Assembly (NCBI RefSeq): GCF_045291395.1
Contig: NZ_CP152342.1
Span: forward strand, 2,666,001 to 2,730,000
Source: MR-S7 sp000400995
Lineage (GTDB): Bacteria > Pseudomonadota > Gammaproteobacteria > Burkholderiales > Burkholderiaceae_C
Direction of reading: 5' to 3'
Length of the DNA: 64,000 bases
The position numbers and the translations under genes were made by a program. The notes under the pieces were generated by a model. The model worked only from the letters and a program-made list of their open reading frames with translations, searched no databases and was not told the origin of the DNA. Within the stretch, counting starts at the first letter, position 1, and each line of letters opens with the position of its first letter. Shown piece after piece: positions 35,408-44,985 of the stretch.

Positions 35408-36400
35408 ATGTCCGCCCTGCCCCAGCCCCACGGCGCCGAGCCACCCGACAGCGAATACGAGGACCTGCTCGGCCAGTGGTCGGACCTGGAGTCGGCCCTG
35501 TCCATGCTGCTGGCGCGGCCTGTGCAGGCGCAGGACTTCACGGCCAAGGTGCGCCAGTGCGACCGCTGGCTCCAAGACCTGGTGGCGCACGACATCGACG
35601 CCGCGCTGTACCTGATGTTCCAGCTCGCTACCACCTCCACTGTGGGCTACAGCGCCTCGCACGCGCTGGTCTGCGGCACGCTGTGCCACATCCTGGCGCA
35701 GGAACTGGCGCTGCCGCCGCACGAGCGCGACAGCCTGGTGCGCGCGGCGTTCACCATGAACATCGGCATGACGGCGCTGCAGGACGAACTGGCCGCGCAG
35801 CGCGAGCCGCTCACGGCGCAGCAGCAGCAGGACGTGGCCCGCCATCCGCAGGCCGGCATGGACATGCTGGAGGAACTGCACGTCACCGACGATCTCTGGC
35901 TGGACGTGGTGGCGCAGCACCATGCGCCGCTGCCCGAGAGCGCGCCGCTCGCCTCGCTGCCCGCGCAGGAGCGGCTCAACCGCATCCTCGGCACCATCGA
36001 CCGCTACGCCGCCATGATCAGCCCGCGCAAGTCGCGCGCGGGCAAGAGCGCCACCGACTCGGTGCGCGCCATCGTGGGCCAGGACGACGAGCAGCGTGAC
36101 GAAGTGAGCCTCACGCTGGTGCGCACCGTAGGCCTGTGCCCGCCCGGCACCTTCGTGCGCCTGGACAACGGCGAAACCGCCGTGGTCCTGCGCCGCAGCG
36201 AGAAAGCCAACTTTCCGCTGGTGGCCAGCCTGCTCGACGCCAAGGGCGAGGCGCTGGGCACCCCGGCGCTCTACCACACGGTGCGCGGCCGCCCGCGCAT
36301 CCAGTCGGCGCTGGCGCGTTCGGCGGTCACGGTGGAACTGAGCCACCGCACCATGGTGCGCATCGGCCTGTATGCCGCGCACCGCGCGAACACGCTCTAG
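35408..36400 (+). CDS. HD-GYP-like protein with degenerate active site
   Basis: A 330-residue protein with the HD-GYP fold. The positions of its motifs are recognisable: ASHALVCGTLC for the first His, MNIGMTALQDELA where HDIGK is expected, RHPQAGMDMLEEL for HPxxG, and VAQHHAPLPES in place of the HHExxDGxGYP motif. The HD pair and the GYP are lost, so cyclic-di-GMP phosphodiesterase activity is doubtful. A C-terminal region (about 230-330) resembles the extension seen in other such proteins. It may be a binding or regulatory protein. Confidence 0.8.
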   Translation: MSALPQPHGAEPPDSEYEDLLGQWSDLESALSMLLARPVQAQDFTAKVRQCDRWLQDLVAHDIDAALYLMFQLATTSTVGYSASHALVCGTLCHILAQELALPPHERDSLVRAAFTMNIGMTALQDELAAQREPLTAQQQQDVARHPQAGMDMLEELHVTDDLWLDVVAQHHAPLPESAPLASLPAQERLNRILGTIDRYAAMISPRKSRAGKSATDSVRAIVGQDDEQRDEVSLTLVRTVGLCPPGTFVRLDNGETAVVLRRSEKANFPLVASLLDAKGEALGTPALYHTVRGRPRIQSALARSAVTVELSHRTMVRIGLYAAHRANTL

Positions 36401-36403
36401 GCC

Positions 36404-37036
36404 CTAGGCCTTTTTCTTGGCGCCCAGGCGCGACTCCTTGCCCTGCATCAGCCGCTTGATGTTCTCCTTGTGCCGCCAGGCCAGCAGGCCGGACATCACG
36501 GCGATGGCCAGGCCCACGCGCGCATCGGTGTACCAGGCCACGCCGCCGCCCAGCACGTAGAAGAACGGCGCGAACACCGCCGCCACCAGCGAGGCCAGCG
36601 ACGAGTAACGGAAGAACGCCGCGATGATGACCCAGGTGAGCAGCGTGGCCAGCCCCAGCCAGCCGCTGATGCCCAGCAGCACGCCCAGCGCCGTCGCCAC
36701 GCCCTTGCCGCCCTGGAAGCGGAAGAACACCGGCCACAGGTGGCCCACGAACGCAGCCAGGCCCACCAGGGCCATCGTGCCCTCCTCCAGCCCGTAGGGT
36801 GCGCCGAACCAGCGCACCAGCACCACCGGCAGCCAGCCCTTGGCCGCGTCGAACAGCAGCGTGACGGCCGCGGCCGCCTTGGAGCCGGAGCGCAGCACGT
36901 TGGTGGCGCCGGGATTCTTGCTGCCGTAGGTGCGCGGATCGGACAGCCCCATCACGCGGCTCACGATGACAGCGAACGACAGGGAGCCCAGCAGGTAGGC
37001 GGCCACGGTGGCCAGAAGGGAATACACGGCGGTCAA
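36404..37036 (-). CDS. plsY: Glycerol-3-phosphate acyltransferase PlsY
   Basis: A 210-residue inner-membrane enzyme that transfers acyl groups from acyl-phosphate to glycerol-3-phosphate. The three conserved motifs are present: GSLSFAVIVSRV, GSKNPGATNVLRSG and FRFQGGKGVATALGV. The start is placed at TTG 37036 (TTG ACC GCC GTG), preceded by GAGG; a GTG at 37027 is an alternative. Its stop is 3 nt from the stop of the convergent HD gene. Confidence 0.94.
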   Translation of the reverse strand: MTAVYSLLATVAAYLLGSLSFAVIVSRVMGLSDPRTYGSKNPGATNVLRSGSKAAAAVTLLFDAAKGWLPVVLVRWFGAPYGLEEGTMALVGLAAFVGHLWPVFFRFQGGKGVATALGVLLGISGWLGLATLLTWVIIAAFFRYSSLASLVAAVFAPFFYVLGGGVAWYTDARVGLAIAVMSGLLAWRHKENIKRLMQGKESRLGAKKKA

Positions 37037-37067
37037 GGCAGATCCTCGGTTGTTCTTTTGCGGCGGC

Positions 37068-37568
37068 CTATTCTGCCAGCGCGCACTGCACCGGCCGCGC
37101 TCCCAGCAGCCGCACGCACGCCTGCGGATCGAGCTGCACCAGGAAGCCCCGCCGCCCGCCGTTGATGGCGATGCGAGGCAGCTGCAGGATGCTCTCCTCG
37201 ATGAACACCGGCATCTGCTTGCGCGTGCCGAAGGGCGAGGTGCCGCCCACCAGGTAGCCGCTGTGGCGGTTGGCCACCTCGGGCTTGCACGGCTCCACGC
37301 TCTTGGCGCCGATCTGCCGCGCGAGGTTCTTGGTGGAGACCTTGCAGTCGCCATGCATGAGCACGATGAGCGGCTTGGCGTCCTGGTCCTGCATCACCAG
37401 CGTCTTGACCACCGTGTGCTCGTCGAGCCCGAGCTGCCGCGCGGACTCCCCCGTGCCGCCATGCTCCACGTAGTCGTAAGTGTGCTCGCTGAACTCCACG
37501 CCGTGGGCGCGCAGCATCTGCGTGGCGGGGGTTTCGCTGACGTGCGCGGTCTTGTCTTTCTTTGCCAT
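37068..37568 (-). CDS. ybaK: Cys-tRNA(Pro)/Cys-tRNA(Cys) deacylase YbaK
   Basis: A 166-residue editing protein that hydrolyses Cys-tRNA(Pro). Family features are TPATQMLRAHGVEFSEHTYD, the catalytic lysine region GDCKVSTKNLARQIG, and SGYLVGGTSPFGTRKQMPVF. It is 31 nt upstream of plsY on the same strand. Confidence 0.94.
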   Translation of the reverse strand: MAKKDKTAHVSETPATQMLRAHGVEFSEHTYDYVEHGGTGESARQLGLDEHTVVKTLVMQDQDAKPLIVLMHGDCKVSTKNLARQIGAKSVEPCKPEVANRHSGYLVGGTSPFGTRKQMPVFIEESILQLPRIAINGGRRGFLVQLDPQACVRLLGARPVQCALAE

Positions 37569-37572
37569 TCTT

Positions 37573-37623
37573 CAAAAACAATAGCTTCCCGCGCTGGATG
37601 GACGGGCGCTAGAGCCTATTTTT
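37573..37623 (-). repeat. Palindromic repeat copy
   Basis: Minus strand: GGCTCTAGCGCCCGTCCATC then CAGCGCGGGAAGCTATTGTT. The inner stem is replaced by CCCG/CGGG. Located between ybaK and the aldo/keto reductase gene. Confidence 0.7.
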
Positions 37624-37632
37624 ACCTTCGAC

Positions 37633-38694
37633 TCACTGCGCCGGATCGCGCATCTCCCAGCGCACCGCGTCGATCGCGGCCAGCAGTTCGGGCGAGAGCT
37701 TCGTGCTCCAGGCGTCGAGGTCTTCGTCCAATTGCGCGAGCGAGGTCACGCCGATGATGGTGCTGGCCACGCGCCAGTTCTGGTAGCAGAAGGCCAGCGC
37801 CATCTGCGTGGGCGACAGGCCGTGGTCGCGCGCAAGCTGGTTGTAGCGGCGCGCGGCGGCCAGTGCCTCGGGGCGACCCCAGCGCTGCTTGCGCATGGAT
37901 TCGAAGCGCGCCATGCGCGCCTGCTGCGGCGCGCCGGAGTCGGTGAGCGCGTGCTGATCGAACTTGCCGGTGAGCAGGCCGAAGCCGACGGGCGAATAGG
38001 CCAACAGCGAGACATTCAGGCGGTGGCAGGTTTCGTCCATCGCGTTTTCCCAACTGCGGTTGAGCAGGCAGTACGGGTTCTGCACCGCGACGACGCGCGG
38101 CAGGCCGTGGGCTTCGGCCAGGCGCACGAACTCGTGCACGCCGTAGGGCGTTTCGTTCGAGAGGCCGACATAGCGCACCTTGCCCGCCTTCACCAGGCCG
38201 GCCAGCGCCTCCAGTTGCTCGCGGATCGGCGTGGTGCTGACTTCCTTGGCCGGGTCGTAGTAGAGGTTGCCGAACGCGGGCACGTGCCGCTCGGGCCAGT
38301 GGATCTGATAGAGGTCGATCACGTCGGTCTGCAGGCGCTGCAGGCTGGCATCGCACGAGGCCGCGATGTCGGCCGCCGTCATCCCCTTGCCTTCGCGGAT
38401 CCACGGCATGCCGCGCGAGGGGCCGGCCACCTTGGTGGCGAGCACGATCCGCGCGCGCATGCCGGGGCGCGCGCTGAGCCACCGGCCGATGATGGTTTCG
38501 GTGGAGCCATAGGTCTCGGCGCGCGCGGGCACGGCGTACATCTCGGCCGTGTCGAGGAAGTTCACGCCGCGCTCCACGGCGCGGTCGAGGATGGCGTGGG
38601 CGTGCGGCTCATCGACTTGCTCGCCGAAGGTCATGGTGCCCAGGCAGATGGGGGAAACGTGCAGATCGCTTTGGCCGAGGGGGACTGTATTCAT
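37633..38694 (-). CDS. Aldo/keto reductase (Tas-like)
   Basis: A 353-residue NADP(H)-dependent AKR. LGTMTFGEQVDEPHAHAILD begins the barrel, the catalytic tetrad includes D in FLDTAEMY, Tyr in the same motif, and K in VLATKVAG, with LYQIHWPERHVPAFG as the histidine strand. The insertion around NLYYDPAKEVSTTPIREQLE is typical of E. coli Tas. The physiological substrate is unknown. MNTVPLG at 38694 is preferred over an upstream ATG. Confidence 0.92.
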   Translation of the reverse strand: MNTVPLGQSDLHVSPICLGTMTFGEQVDEPHAHAILDRAVERGVNFLDTAEMYAVPARAETYGSTETIIGRWLSARPGMRARIVLATKVAGPSRGMPWIREGKGMTAADIAASCDASLQRLQTDVIDLYQIHWPERHVPAFGNLYYDPAKEVSTTPIREQLEALAGLVKAGKVRYVGLSNETPYGVHEFVRLAEAHGLPRVVAVQNPYCLLNRSWENAMDETCHRLNVSLLAYSPVGFGLLTGKFDQHALTDSGAPQQARMARFESMRKQRWGRPEALAAARRYNQLARDHGLSPTQMALAFCYQNWRVASTIIGVTSLAQLDEDLDAWSTKLSPELLAAIDAVRWEMRDPAQ

Positions 38695-38736
38695 GCGCGC
38701 GAGTGTACGGATTCGGCACATCGCGCGCTCACCGCG

Positions 38737-39612
38737 TCACGGCAGTCCCCACACGCCGCGCAGCACGGACAGCGCCGCGACGGTGGCCGGGTCGTGCTCT
38801 GCCGCGCGCGGATAGATGAAGCCGAGCTGCGCGCCCACGCGGGCATGGGGCCAGACCACGACCTCGCCCTGCTCGCTGGCGGGCAGGGCCACGTCCTCGC
38901 GCAGCAGGGCCAGGCCCACGCCCGCGCGCACCAGGGGCAGCGCGGGCTCGTCGGATTCGATCACCTGGCGCGGCGCAAGGCCCTGGCGCGCGAACACGTC
39001 CTTGAGCAGCGTCTGCACGTGGTGCTGCGCGGGCGCGCCAATCCACGGCAGGGCCGCGATGTCGCGCCAGCCCGCGTGCAGCAGCTGCGCGCGCAGGGCC
39101 GCAGGGCCGGCGATGCGGTAGTGCTGCGTCTGCAGCGCCAGGCCCGCCACCTCGCGCGGGATGTGGGGGCCGATGTAGAACGCGGCCTGCAGCAGCCCGG
39201 CCGCCACCTGCTCGCGCAGTTCCTCGGCCGCGCCGCCGCGCGTCTTGATCTCCAGCAGCGGCAGCGTGCGCACCAGGCCGCCGAGCAGCGAGCCCAGGCG
39301 CAGGGCATCCGGGTCGGCCACGGTGCCGATGGCGAAGCTGCCCGTCACTTCGCCCTGCAGCTCGCGCGCGCGGCCTTGCAGGCGGCCCGCGGCAGTGAGC
39401 ACCTCCTCGGCCTCGGCCAGCAGCGCCTCGCCCGCGCGCGTGAGGCTGATGCGGCCCGGGCGGCGGTCGAACAGGGCCACGCCCAGCTCTTCCTCCAGCG
39501 CCTTGATCTGCGCGGTGATCGCAGGTTGCGTGAGGTGCAGCGCCTCGGCCGTGCGCGTCACGTTGCCGAGCTTGGCGGCGGTGACGAAGGCGCGTACCTG
39601 GTAGATCTCCAT
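38737..39612 (-). CDS. LysR family transcriptional regulator
   Basis: A 291-residue LTTR. The winged HTH begins MEIYQVRAFVTAAKLGNVTR with AEALHLTQPAITAQIKALEE. The effector domain (about 90-290) includes FAIGTVADPDALRLGSLLGG. It lies 19 nt downstream of the ABC transporter ATPase gene on the same strand, so it may be cotranscribed with and regulate that transporter. Confidence 0.93.
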   Translation of the reverse strand: MEIYQVRAFVTAAKLGNVTRTAEALHLTQPAITAQIKALEEELGVALFDRRPGRISLTRAGEALLAEAEEVLTAAGRLQGRARELQGEVTGSFAIGTVADPDALRLGSLLGGLVRTLPLLEIKTRGGAAEELREQVAAGLLQAAFYIGPHIPREVAGLALQTQHYRIAGPAALRAQLLHAGWRDIAALPWIGAPAQHHVQTLLKDVFARQGLAPRQVIESDEPALPLVRAGVGLALLREDVALPASEQGEVVVWPHARVGAQLGFIYPRAAEHDPATVAALSVLRGVWGLP

Positions 39613-39631
39613 GCCGCAGAGCGTAACGCGC

Positions 39632-40717
39632 TCAACGGTCGAGGTAGCGCAGCTGCGTGGGCTCTACCCCTAAGCGCACCTGCGCGCCGGGCGGGAACAT
39701 GGCAATGCCCGCGTAGTGCGGCTGGTCGGTGACCAGCGCCACCTCGCCCACGCGCACGCGGTAGCGCGAGAACTCGCCGAGGAATTCGGCGCTCTCCACC
39801 TGTCCGTCGAGCCACACGCGCGAGGCGTCGCCCTGCTCGTCGCGCACGCAGATGCTCACCTGGTGCGGCCGGAAGGCGAGCGCCGCCGCGCCGACGGCCG
39901 GTGGCTCGGCCGGGCGCGGCAGCGTGAGCGGCCCCAGGCCGCGCGCGTGGAAGGTGAGCGTCTCGCCCGAGAGCGCCGTGACCTCACCCTCCAGCAAATT
40001 GGCCGTGCCCACGAAGCCCGCCACGAAGCGGTTCTGCGGGAAGTCGTACAGCCCGGCAGCGGAGCCCACCTGCTGCAGGATGCCCTTGTCCAGCACGGCC
40101 ATGCGGTCGGCCGTGGTCATGGCCTCCTCCTGGTCGTGGGTGACGAAGATGGTGGTCAGGCCCAGCTTGCGCTGGAGGTTCTTCAGCTCCTCGCGCATCT
40201 GCACGCGCAGCTGCTTGTCGAGGTTGGAGAGGGGCTCGTCCAGCAGCAGCAGCTTGGGCTCGATGACGATGGTGCGCGCCAGCGCCACGCGCTGCTGCTG
40301 CCCGCCCGAGAGCTGCGCCGGGCGCCGCTGCACGTAGTCGGACAGGCCCACCAGCTCCAGCGCCGCGCCCACCTTGCGGCGGATGGCGTCCTTCGTCTCG
40401 CGCCGCTCCACCAGGCCGAAGGCCACGTTGTCCCACACCGTCATGTGCGGCCACAGCGCGTAGTTCTGGAACACCATGCCCACGTTGCGCGCGTGCGGGG
40501 GCACGCCCGTGATGTCCTGCCCGTCGATCAGCAGCTCGCCGCTCTGGTGGCGGTTGAAGCCCGCGATGAGCCGCAGCAGTGTGGACTTGCCCGAGCCCGA
40601 GGGGCCGAGCAGCGCGAAGAACTCGCCCGGCTCGATCTTCAGGTTCACGTCGCGCAGCACCGGCGTGGCGCCGTAGGCCAGGCTGATGTGCCGGCATTCG
40701 AGGGATGCCTTGTTCAT
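39632..40717 (-). CDS. ABC transporter ATPase, Fe(III)/spermidine-type
   Basis: A 361-residue ATPase with a C-terminal TOBE domain. Walker A is LLGPSGSGKSTLLRLIAGF, the signature is QLSGGQQQRVALARTI, and Walker B is PKLLLLDEPLSNLD. The TOBE region starts near residue 270 (AALAFRPHQVSICVRDEQ). It completes an importer with the fused permease and binding protein just upstream; substrate class Fe(III) or 2-aminoethylphosphonate. Confidence 0.94.
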   Translation of the reverse strand: MNKASLECRHISLAYGATPVLRDVNLKIEPGEFFALLGPSGSGKSTLLRLIAGFNRHQSGELLIDGQDITGVPPHARNVGMVFQNYALWPHMTVWDNVAFGLVERRETKDAIRRKVGAALELVGLSDYVQRRPAQLSGGQQQRVALARTIVIEPKLLLLDEPLSNLDKQLRVQMREELKNLQRKLGLTTIFVTHDQEEAMTTADRMAVLDKGILQQVGSAAGLYDFPQNRFVAGFVGTANLLEGEVTALSGETLTFHARGLGPLTLPRPAEPPAVGAAALAFRPHQVSICVRDEQGDASRVWLDGQVESAEFLGEFSRYRVRVGEVALVTDQPHYAGIAMFPPGAQVRLGVEPTQLRYLDR

Positions 40718-40721
40718 GGTT

Positions 40722-42457
40722 TCATTCCTTCGAGGACGATGCCACGGTGGAGCGCGAGCGCTCCACGAAGCGGTGCGAGAAATACGTGCCCAGGCCCACC
40801 ACCACCACGGCCAGCACGCCCAGGGCGGCACCCGGCCCGCGGCCCGCGATGCTCTGCATGTAGAGGTAGATGCCGTAGCTCATCGGCGCCTGGCTTTCGC
40901 TGGAGGTGAGCAGCAGCGTGGCCGACAGCTCCACCGCCGCCGTGATGAAGCTGGTGACGAAGCCCGCCAGGATGCCGCCCGCCATCAGCGGCACCATCAC
41001 GCGCCGGATGGTGGACATGCGCGTGGCGCCCAGGCTCTGCGCCGCCTCCTCCAGCGACACGTGCACCTGCTGCAGCGCCGCCATGCACGAGCGCAGCGCA
41101 TACGGCAGGCGCCGCACCGCGTAGGCCAGCATGATGAGCACCCAGGTACCGACCAGCGGCGTATCGGTGAACGGCAAGTTGACGCCCTTGAACAGGCGCA
41201 GGTAGCCGATGGCCAGCACCAGCCCCGGGATCGCCAGCGCCGCCGAGGCCAGGTAGTCCAGCCACTGCCGCGCGGGCAGCTGCGTGCGCAGGATCAGGTA
41301 GGCGATGGCGGTGCCGATCACCACGTCCAGCCCGGCGGCCAGCACGCAGTAGAGCAGCGTGTTGCCGATCATGCCGCCCGCGTCGCTGAACACGGTGCCG
41401 TAGTGCTCCAGCGTGTAGGCGTCGGGCAGTACCGAGAAGCTCCAGACCTTGGAGAACGACATCAGCAGGATGCCGATGTGCGGTGCCAGCGTGACGGCCA
41501 GCACGAACAGGATCCAGCCATAGGCCAGCACCGACTCCCAGGCGGAAAGGCGGCGCTTCTGCAGCGCGTTGCCGCCCTTTTGCATGGTGGCGTAGTCCTT
41601 GCCCTTCATGACGCGCGCGGCCAGCCACAGCGCGAGGATGGAGAACACGATCATGATCACGCTGATCACGTAGCCCAGCGGGTCCTCGATGCCCATCGAG
41701 GTGATGCGCAGGTAGGCCTGCGGCGCGAGCATGTTGGTCACGCCCATGACCAGCGGCGTGCCCAGGTCGTCGAACACCTTCACGAACACCAGCGCCGCGC
41801 CGGCCAGGTAGCCCGGCATGGCCAGCGGAAAGATCACGCGCCGAAAGAGCCGCCAGCCGCGCGCCCCCAGGTTCAGGGCCGACTCTTCCATCGCCCCGTC
41901 GATGTTGCGCATGGCCGCCACGAGGTTCAGCAGGATGAACGGGAAGTAGTGGATGCTCTCCACGAAGGTCACGCCCACGAGGCCGTCCATGATGGGAATG
42001 GTGAAGCCGAACCAGTCGTTCAGCAGCAGGTTCACCGACCCGCTGCGCCCGAAGATGAGCTGCAGCGCCACGGCGCCCACGAAGGGCGGCATGATGAGCG
42101 GCAGCACACCCAGCGTCTGGATCAGGAGCGCGCCGCGGAACTCGAAGCGCACCGTGAGGTAAGCCAGCGGCACCGCGATCAGGCTGGCGAAGAACACGCT
42201 GGCCAGCGACACGATGAGGCTGTTGAAGAACGACTCGCGGAACACCCCCTGGCCGAAGAAGTTGCCGAAGTGCCCGAGCGTGAGCCCCCCGCCTCGTTGA
42301 CGAAGGCCGTGTAGATCACCGTGCCCACGGGCACGATCAGAAAGCACAGCAGAAAGGCCAGGATCAGCCCGAAGGCGATCCACGGCCCCGGCCCGGCCAG
42401 GCCGGGCCACGCCAGGCCGCGCCGCGCCAGGCCTGGCCGCGTGGTGGTTGCCTGCAT
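40722..42457 (-). CDS. ABC transporter permease, fused two-domain type, apparent -1 frameshift
   Basis: An FbpB-like permease with two BPD_transp_1 domains, each with an EAA loop: EESALNLGARGWRLFRRVIF and LEEAAQSLGATRMSTIRRVM. The N-terminal part (MQATTTRPGLARRGLAWPGL to TAFVNEAGG) and the rest (GLTLGHFGNFFGQGVFRESF onward) are in different frames. One more C in the CCCCCC run at 42283-42288 restores a 578-residue protein of normal size. The ATPase starts 4 nt after the stop. A homopolymer error is the likeliest explanation. Confidence 0.9.
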
Positions 42458-42466
42458 GGCCTGCGC

Positions 42467-43804
42467 TTACCTGGCGAGGCCGCGCGCTTCGTCGGCCAGC
42501 TGGCGTGCGCGCTCGTAGTTTGCGCGGGCCTTGTCGGCCCACATCTGCTCCATGCCCGTGAGCTGCTTGGAGACGGCGACGTCGCGGCGGCTCTTGCGGA
42601 ACAGCTCCAGGAACTCCTCGTTCTTCACGTTGGCCTCGCCCACCAGCGGCGTATACGCCAGGCTGCGCGCCTGCGCCAGCAGCTCGCTGCCCTTGGCGTT
42701 GGGCTTGGCCTTGAGGGCCTTGGCCGCCTCGTGGATGGACTTGGTGGCGGCCTGCAGTTCCTTGAGGCGGAAAGTCACCATCTGGTCGAACAGGCTGATG
42801 ACCACCGGGTAGCGCGACTCGGACAGTTGCGAGTCGAACTGCACCTTGGCGCGCGCGGCCACCTCCTGCGGCACAGGGTAGCCCGCGGGCGCCTTGAGCA
42901 TGCTGTAGGGCAGGATGGGCAGGCGGCTGATCTTCGGGTCGAACAGCAGCTGCTGGCCCGGCGCGGACATGGTGAAGGCCATGAACTTCTTGGCCTCGTC
43001 GGCGTTCTTCGCGCCTGCGATCAGCGCGATGTTGGCGGGCACCACGGCCGTCATGGCCGGATAGGCAAAGTCCACGGGGAAGCCCGAGTACTTGCCCGCG
43101 AGGCCGAAAAAGTCGATCACGATGCCGATGCCGTACTGGCCGTTGTTCACGCCATCGGGCACGGCGAAGCTGCGGTCGGTGACAGCGGCGGCGTTGCCCA
43201 TCATCTGCAGCATCTGGCCCCAGCCCTTCTCCCAGCCCTCGCCCTGCAGGATGGTCTCCACCGTGAGCTGCGTGGTGCCCGAGCGCGAGGGCGAGGAGAT
43301 CGCCACGTGGCCGAAGTATTCGGGCCGGGTGAGGTCGCTCCACTCCTTGGGCGCGGGCAGCTTGTGCGCCTGCAGGTAGCGCGTGTTCCACATCATCCCG
43401 TAGCCCGCCAGCGCCTGGCCGTAGTACATGCCCTGCGGGTCGTTGAGCGGGTAGTTGCCGATCTTCGCGGGCGCGCTCTTGTTCACCGTGTCGGGCGCGG
43501 GCTGCAGCAGCTTGTAGCGCGAAAGCACCTCGAACGCATCGGGCGCGCTGGCCCACATCACGTCGGGGCGCTGGCCCTCGGGCAGCTCGCGCACGTAGGC
43601 CACGGACGCGGTGGTGTTCTTGTTCAGGATCTCGATCTTGATGCCGGGGTTGGCTGCCTCGAACGCCTTCTGGTAGGCCGTCGTGAGTTCCTTGGGGAAC
43701 GAGGTCAGCACCGTGACCGTGCCCGCCTGCGCGCCGATGCAGGCGGCGGCCAGTGCAGCGGCCAGTGCGGCGGCCACAGTCGCCTTGAAAGGGCTGCGTT
43801 GCAT
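42467..43804 (-). CDS. ABC transporter substrate-binding protein, Fe(III)/AEP-type
   Basis: A 445-residue periplasmic protein. Signal peptide 1-27 (ending GAQAG); mature domain begins TVTVLTSFPKELTTAYQKAF. The binding fold includes MWASAPDAFEVLSRY and HVAISSPSRSGTTQLTVETI. A helical C-terminal extension (about 330-445) is longer than in FbpA. It precedes the permease gene by 9 nt. The FbpA paired tyrosines are not obvious, so the ligand may be an organic phosphonate or a metal complex rather than free Fe(III). Confidence 0.88.
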   Translation of the reverse strand: MQRSPFKATVAAALAAALAAACIGAQAGTVTVLTSFPKELTTAYQKAFEAANPGIKIEILNKNTTASVAYVRELPEGQRPDVMWASAPDAFEVLSRYKLLQPAPDTVNKSAPAKIGNYPLNDPQGMYYGQALAGYGMMWNTRYLQAHKLPAPKEWSDLTRPEYFGHVAISSPSRSGTTQLTVETILQGEGWEKGWGQMLQMMGNAAAVTDRSFAVPDGVNNGQYGIGIVIDFFGLAGKYSGFPVDFAYPAMTAVVPANIALIAGAKNADEAKKFMAFTMSAPGQQLLFDPKISRLPILPYSMLKAPAGYPVPQEVAARAKVQFDSQLSESRYPVVISLFDQMVTFRLKELQAATKSIHEAAKALKAKPNAKGSELLAQARSLAYTPLVGEANVKNEEFLELFRKSRRDVAVSKQLTGMEQMWADKARANYERARQLADEARGLAR

Positions 43805-43970
43805 GGTTGTCTCCTTGTCGTAGTAGGTGTGGCTTGCCACTGTAGGGCTCTGGCGGAGCGCCTGCCAATCATTGTTTCTGATGCCGCGCATCAGCGCGGT
43901 GCGGCATCGGGTTTGTACCCATGCGCCTGTGCGACTGCGGCCAGCGCGCAGCCGCGAAATAATCCGCCCC

Positions 43971-44891
43971 ATGTACCAAGTCCAACGCCCTGCCCGCACC
44001 GAATCCATCCGCATCCGCACGCTCAACTACCACGTGCGCCTTTGGGGCGAGGCTCGCCCCGACGCCGCCCCGCTCGTGCTGCTGCACGGCTGGATGGACG
44101 TGGGCGCGTCCTACCAGTTCGTGGTGGACGCCTTCGGCGCGGCCTTCGCCCAGGGGCGGCAGATCATCGCGCCCGACTGGCGCGGCTTCGGCCTGTCGCT
44201 GCCGCCCTCCCCGTGCGACAGCTACCACTTCGCCGACTATCTTGCCGACCTCGACCAGTTGCTGGACCACTACGCCGCCGGCCGCAGCGTGGACCTGGTG
44301 GGCCACAGCATGGGCGGCAACGTGGCCATGATGTATGCCGGCGCGCGGCCCGCGCGCATCCGCCGGCTGGTGAACCTGGAGGGCTTCGGCCTGCCCGCCA
44401 CGCGGCCCGCGCAAGCGCCGGGCCGCTACGCCCAGTGGATGGACCAGATCCGCCAGTGGGAGCGCGGCGAGATGGAGCTGACGCACTACGACAGCGCCGA
44501 CGGCGTGGCCCTGCGCCTCATGAAGACCAACCCCCGCCTGGCCGGCGACAAGGCCACCTGGCTGGCCCGCCACTGGGCCCGCGAAGGCCGCGACGGGCGC
44601 TGGCATATCCTGGGCGAGGCCGCGCACAAAGTCGCCAGCGCCCAGCTCTACCGCGTGGACGAGGCGCTGGCACTGTACGCGGCCATCACCGCGCCCGTGC
44701 TGTCGGTCGAGGCCAGCGACGACAGCCTCTCGCGCTGGTGGAAAGGGGTCTACACGCTGGCCGAATACCGCGAACGCCTGGCCCACGTGCGCGACGCGCG
44801 CACGGCCGTGGTGCAGGACGCCGGCCACATGCTGCACCACGACCAGCCGCAGGCGGTGGCGGCGCTGATCGAGGATTTTCTTTCTGAATGA
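43971..44891 (+). CDS. Alpha/beta hydrolase
   Basis: A 306-residue alpha/beta hydrolase. PLVLLHGWMDVGASYQFVVD has the oxyanion-hole HG, VGHSMGGNVAMMYA the nucleophile serine, and DAGHMLHHDQP the catalytic histidine; the acid is probably in SVEASDD. The substrate is unknown. It is divergent from the substrate-binding protein gene. Confidence 0.92.
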   Translation: MYQVQRPARTESIRIRTLNYHVRLWGEARPDAAPLVLLHGWMDVGASYQFVVDAFGAAFAQGRQIIAPDWRGFGLSLPPSPCDSYHFADYLADLDQLLDHYAAGRSVDLVGHSMGGNVAMMYAGARPARIRRLVNLEGFGLPATRPAQAPGRYAQWMDQIRQWERGEMELTHYDSADGVALRLMKTNPRLAGDKATWLARHWAREGRDGRWHILGEAAHKVASAQLYRVDEALALYAAITAPVLSVEASDDSLSRWWKGVYTLAEYRERLAHVRDARTAVVQDAGHMLHHDQPQAVAALIEDFLSE

Positions 44892-44938
44892 AAACCGCCT
44901 GTAGCGCATACGGATCAAGCACAAGCAGCTATCAAAAA
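44892..44938 (+). repeat. Palindromic repeat copy (degenerate)
   Basis: CGCCTGTAGCGCATACGGAT then CAAGCACAAGCAGCTATCAA, directly after the hydrolase stop codon. The stem is poor. Confidence 0.65.
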
Positions 44939-44968
44939 CACAGCAAACCGCTTGAGCGGCTTGCTGTG
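44939..44968. terminator. Bidirectional terminator between convergent genes
   Basis: CACAGCAAACCGCT-TG-AGCGGCTTGCTGTG: 14-bp arms with one mismatch, lying between the hydrolase and IPTL-CTERM genes. Confidence 0.75.
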
Positions 44969-44985
44969 CCGGGCGCAGTGTCCGT

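Noticed and set aside
42179..42457. A separate 92-codon membrane protein gene
   Set aside because: It is the N-terminus of the fused permease, cut off by the frame break at the CCCCCC run; the restored protein has the right length.
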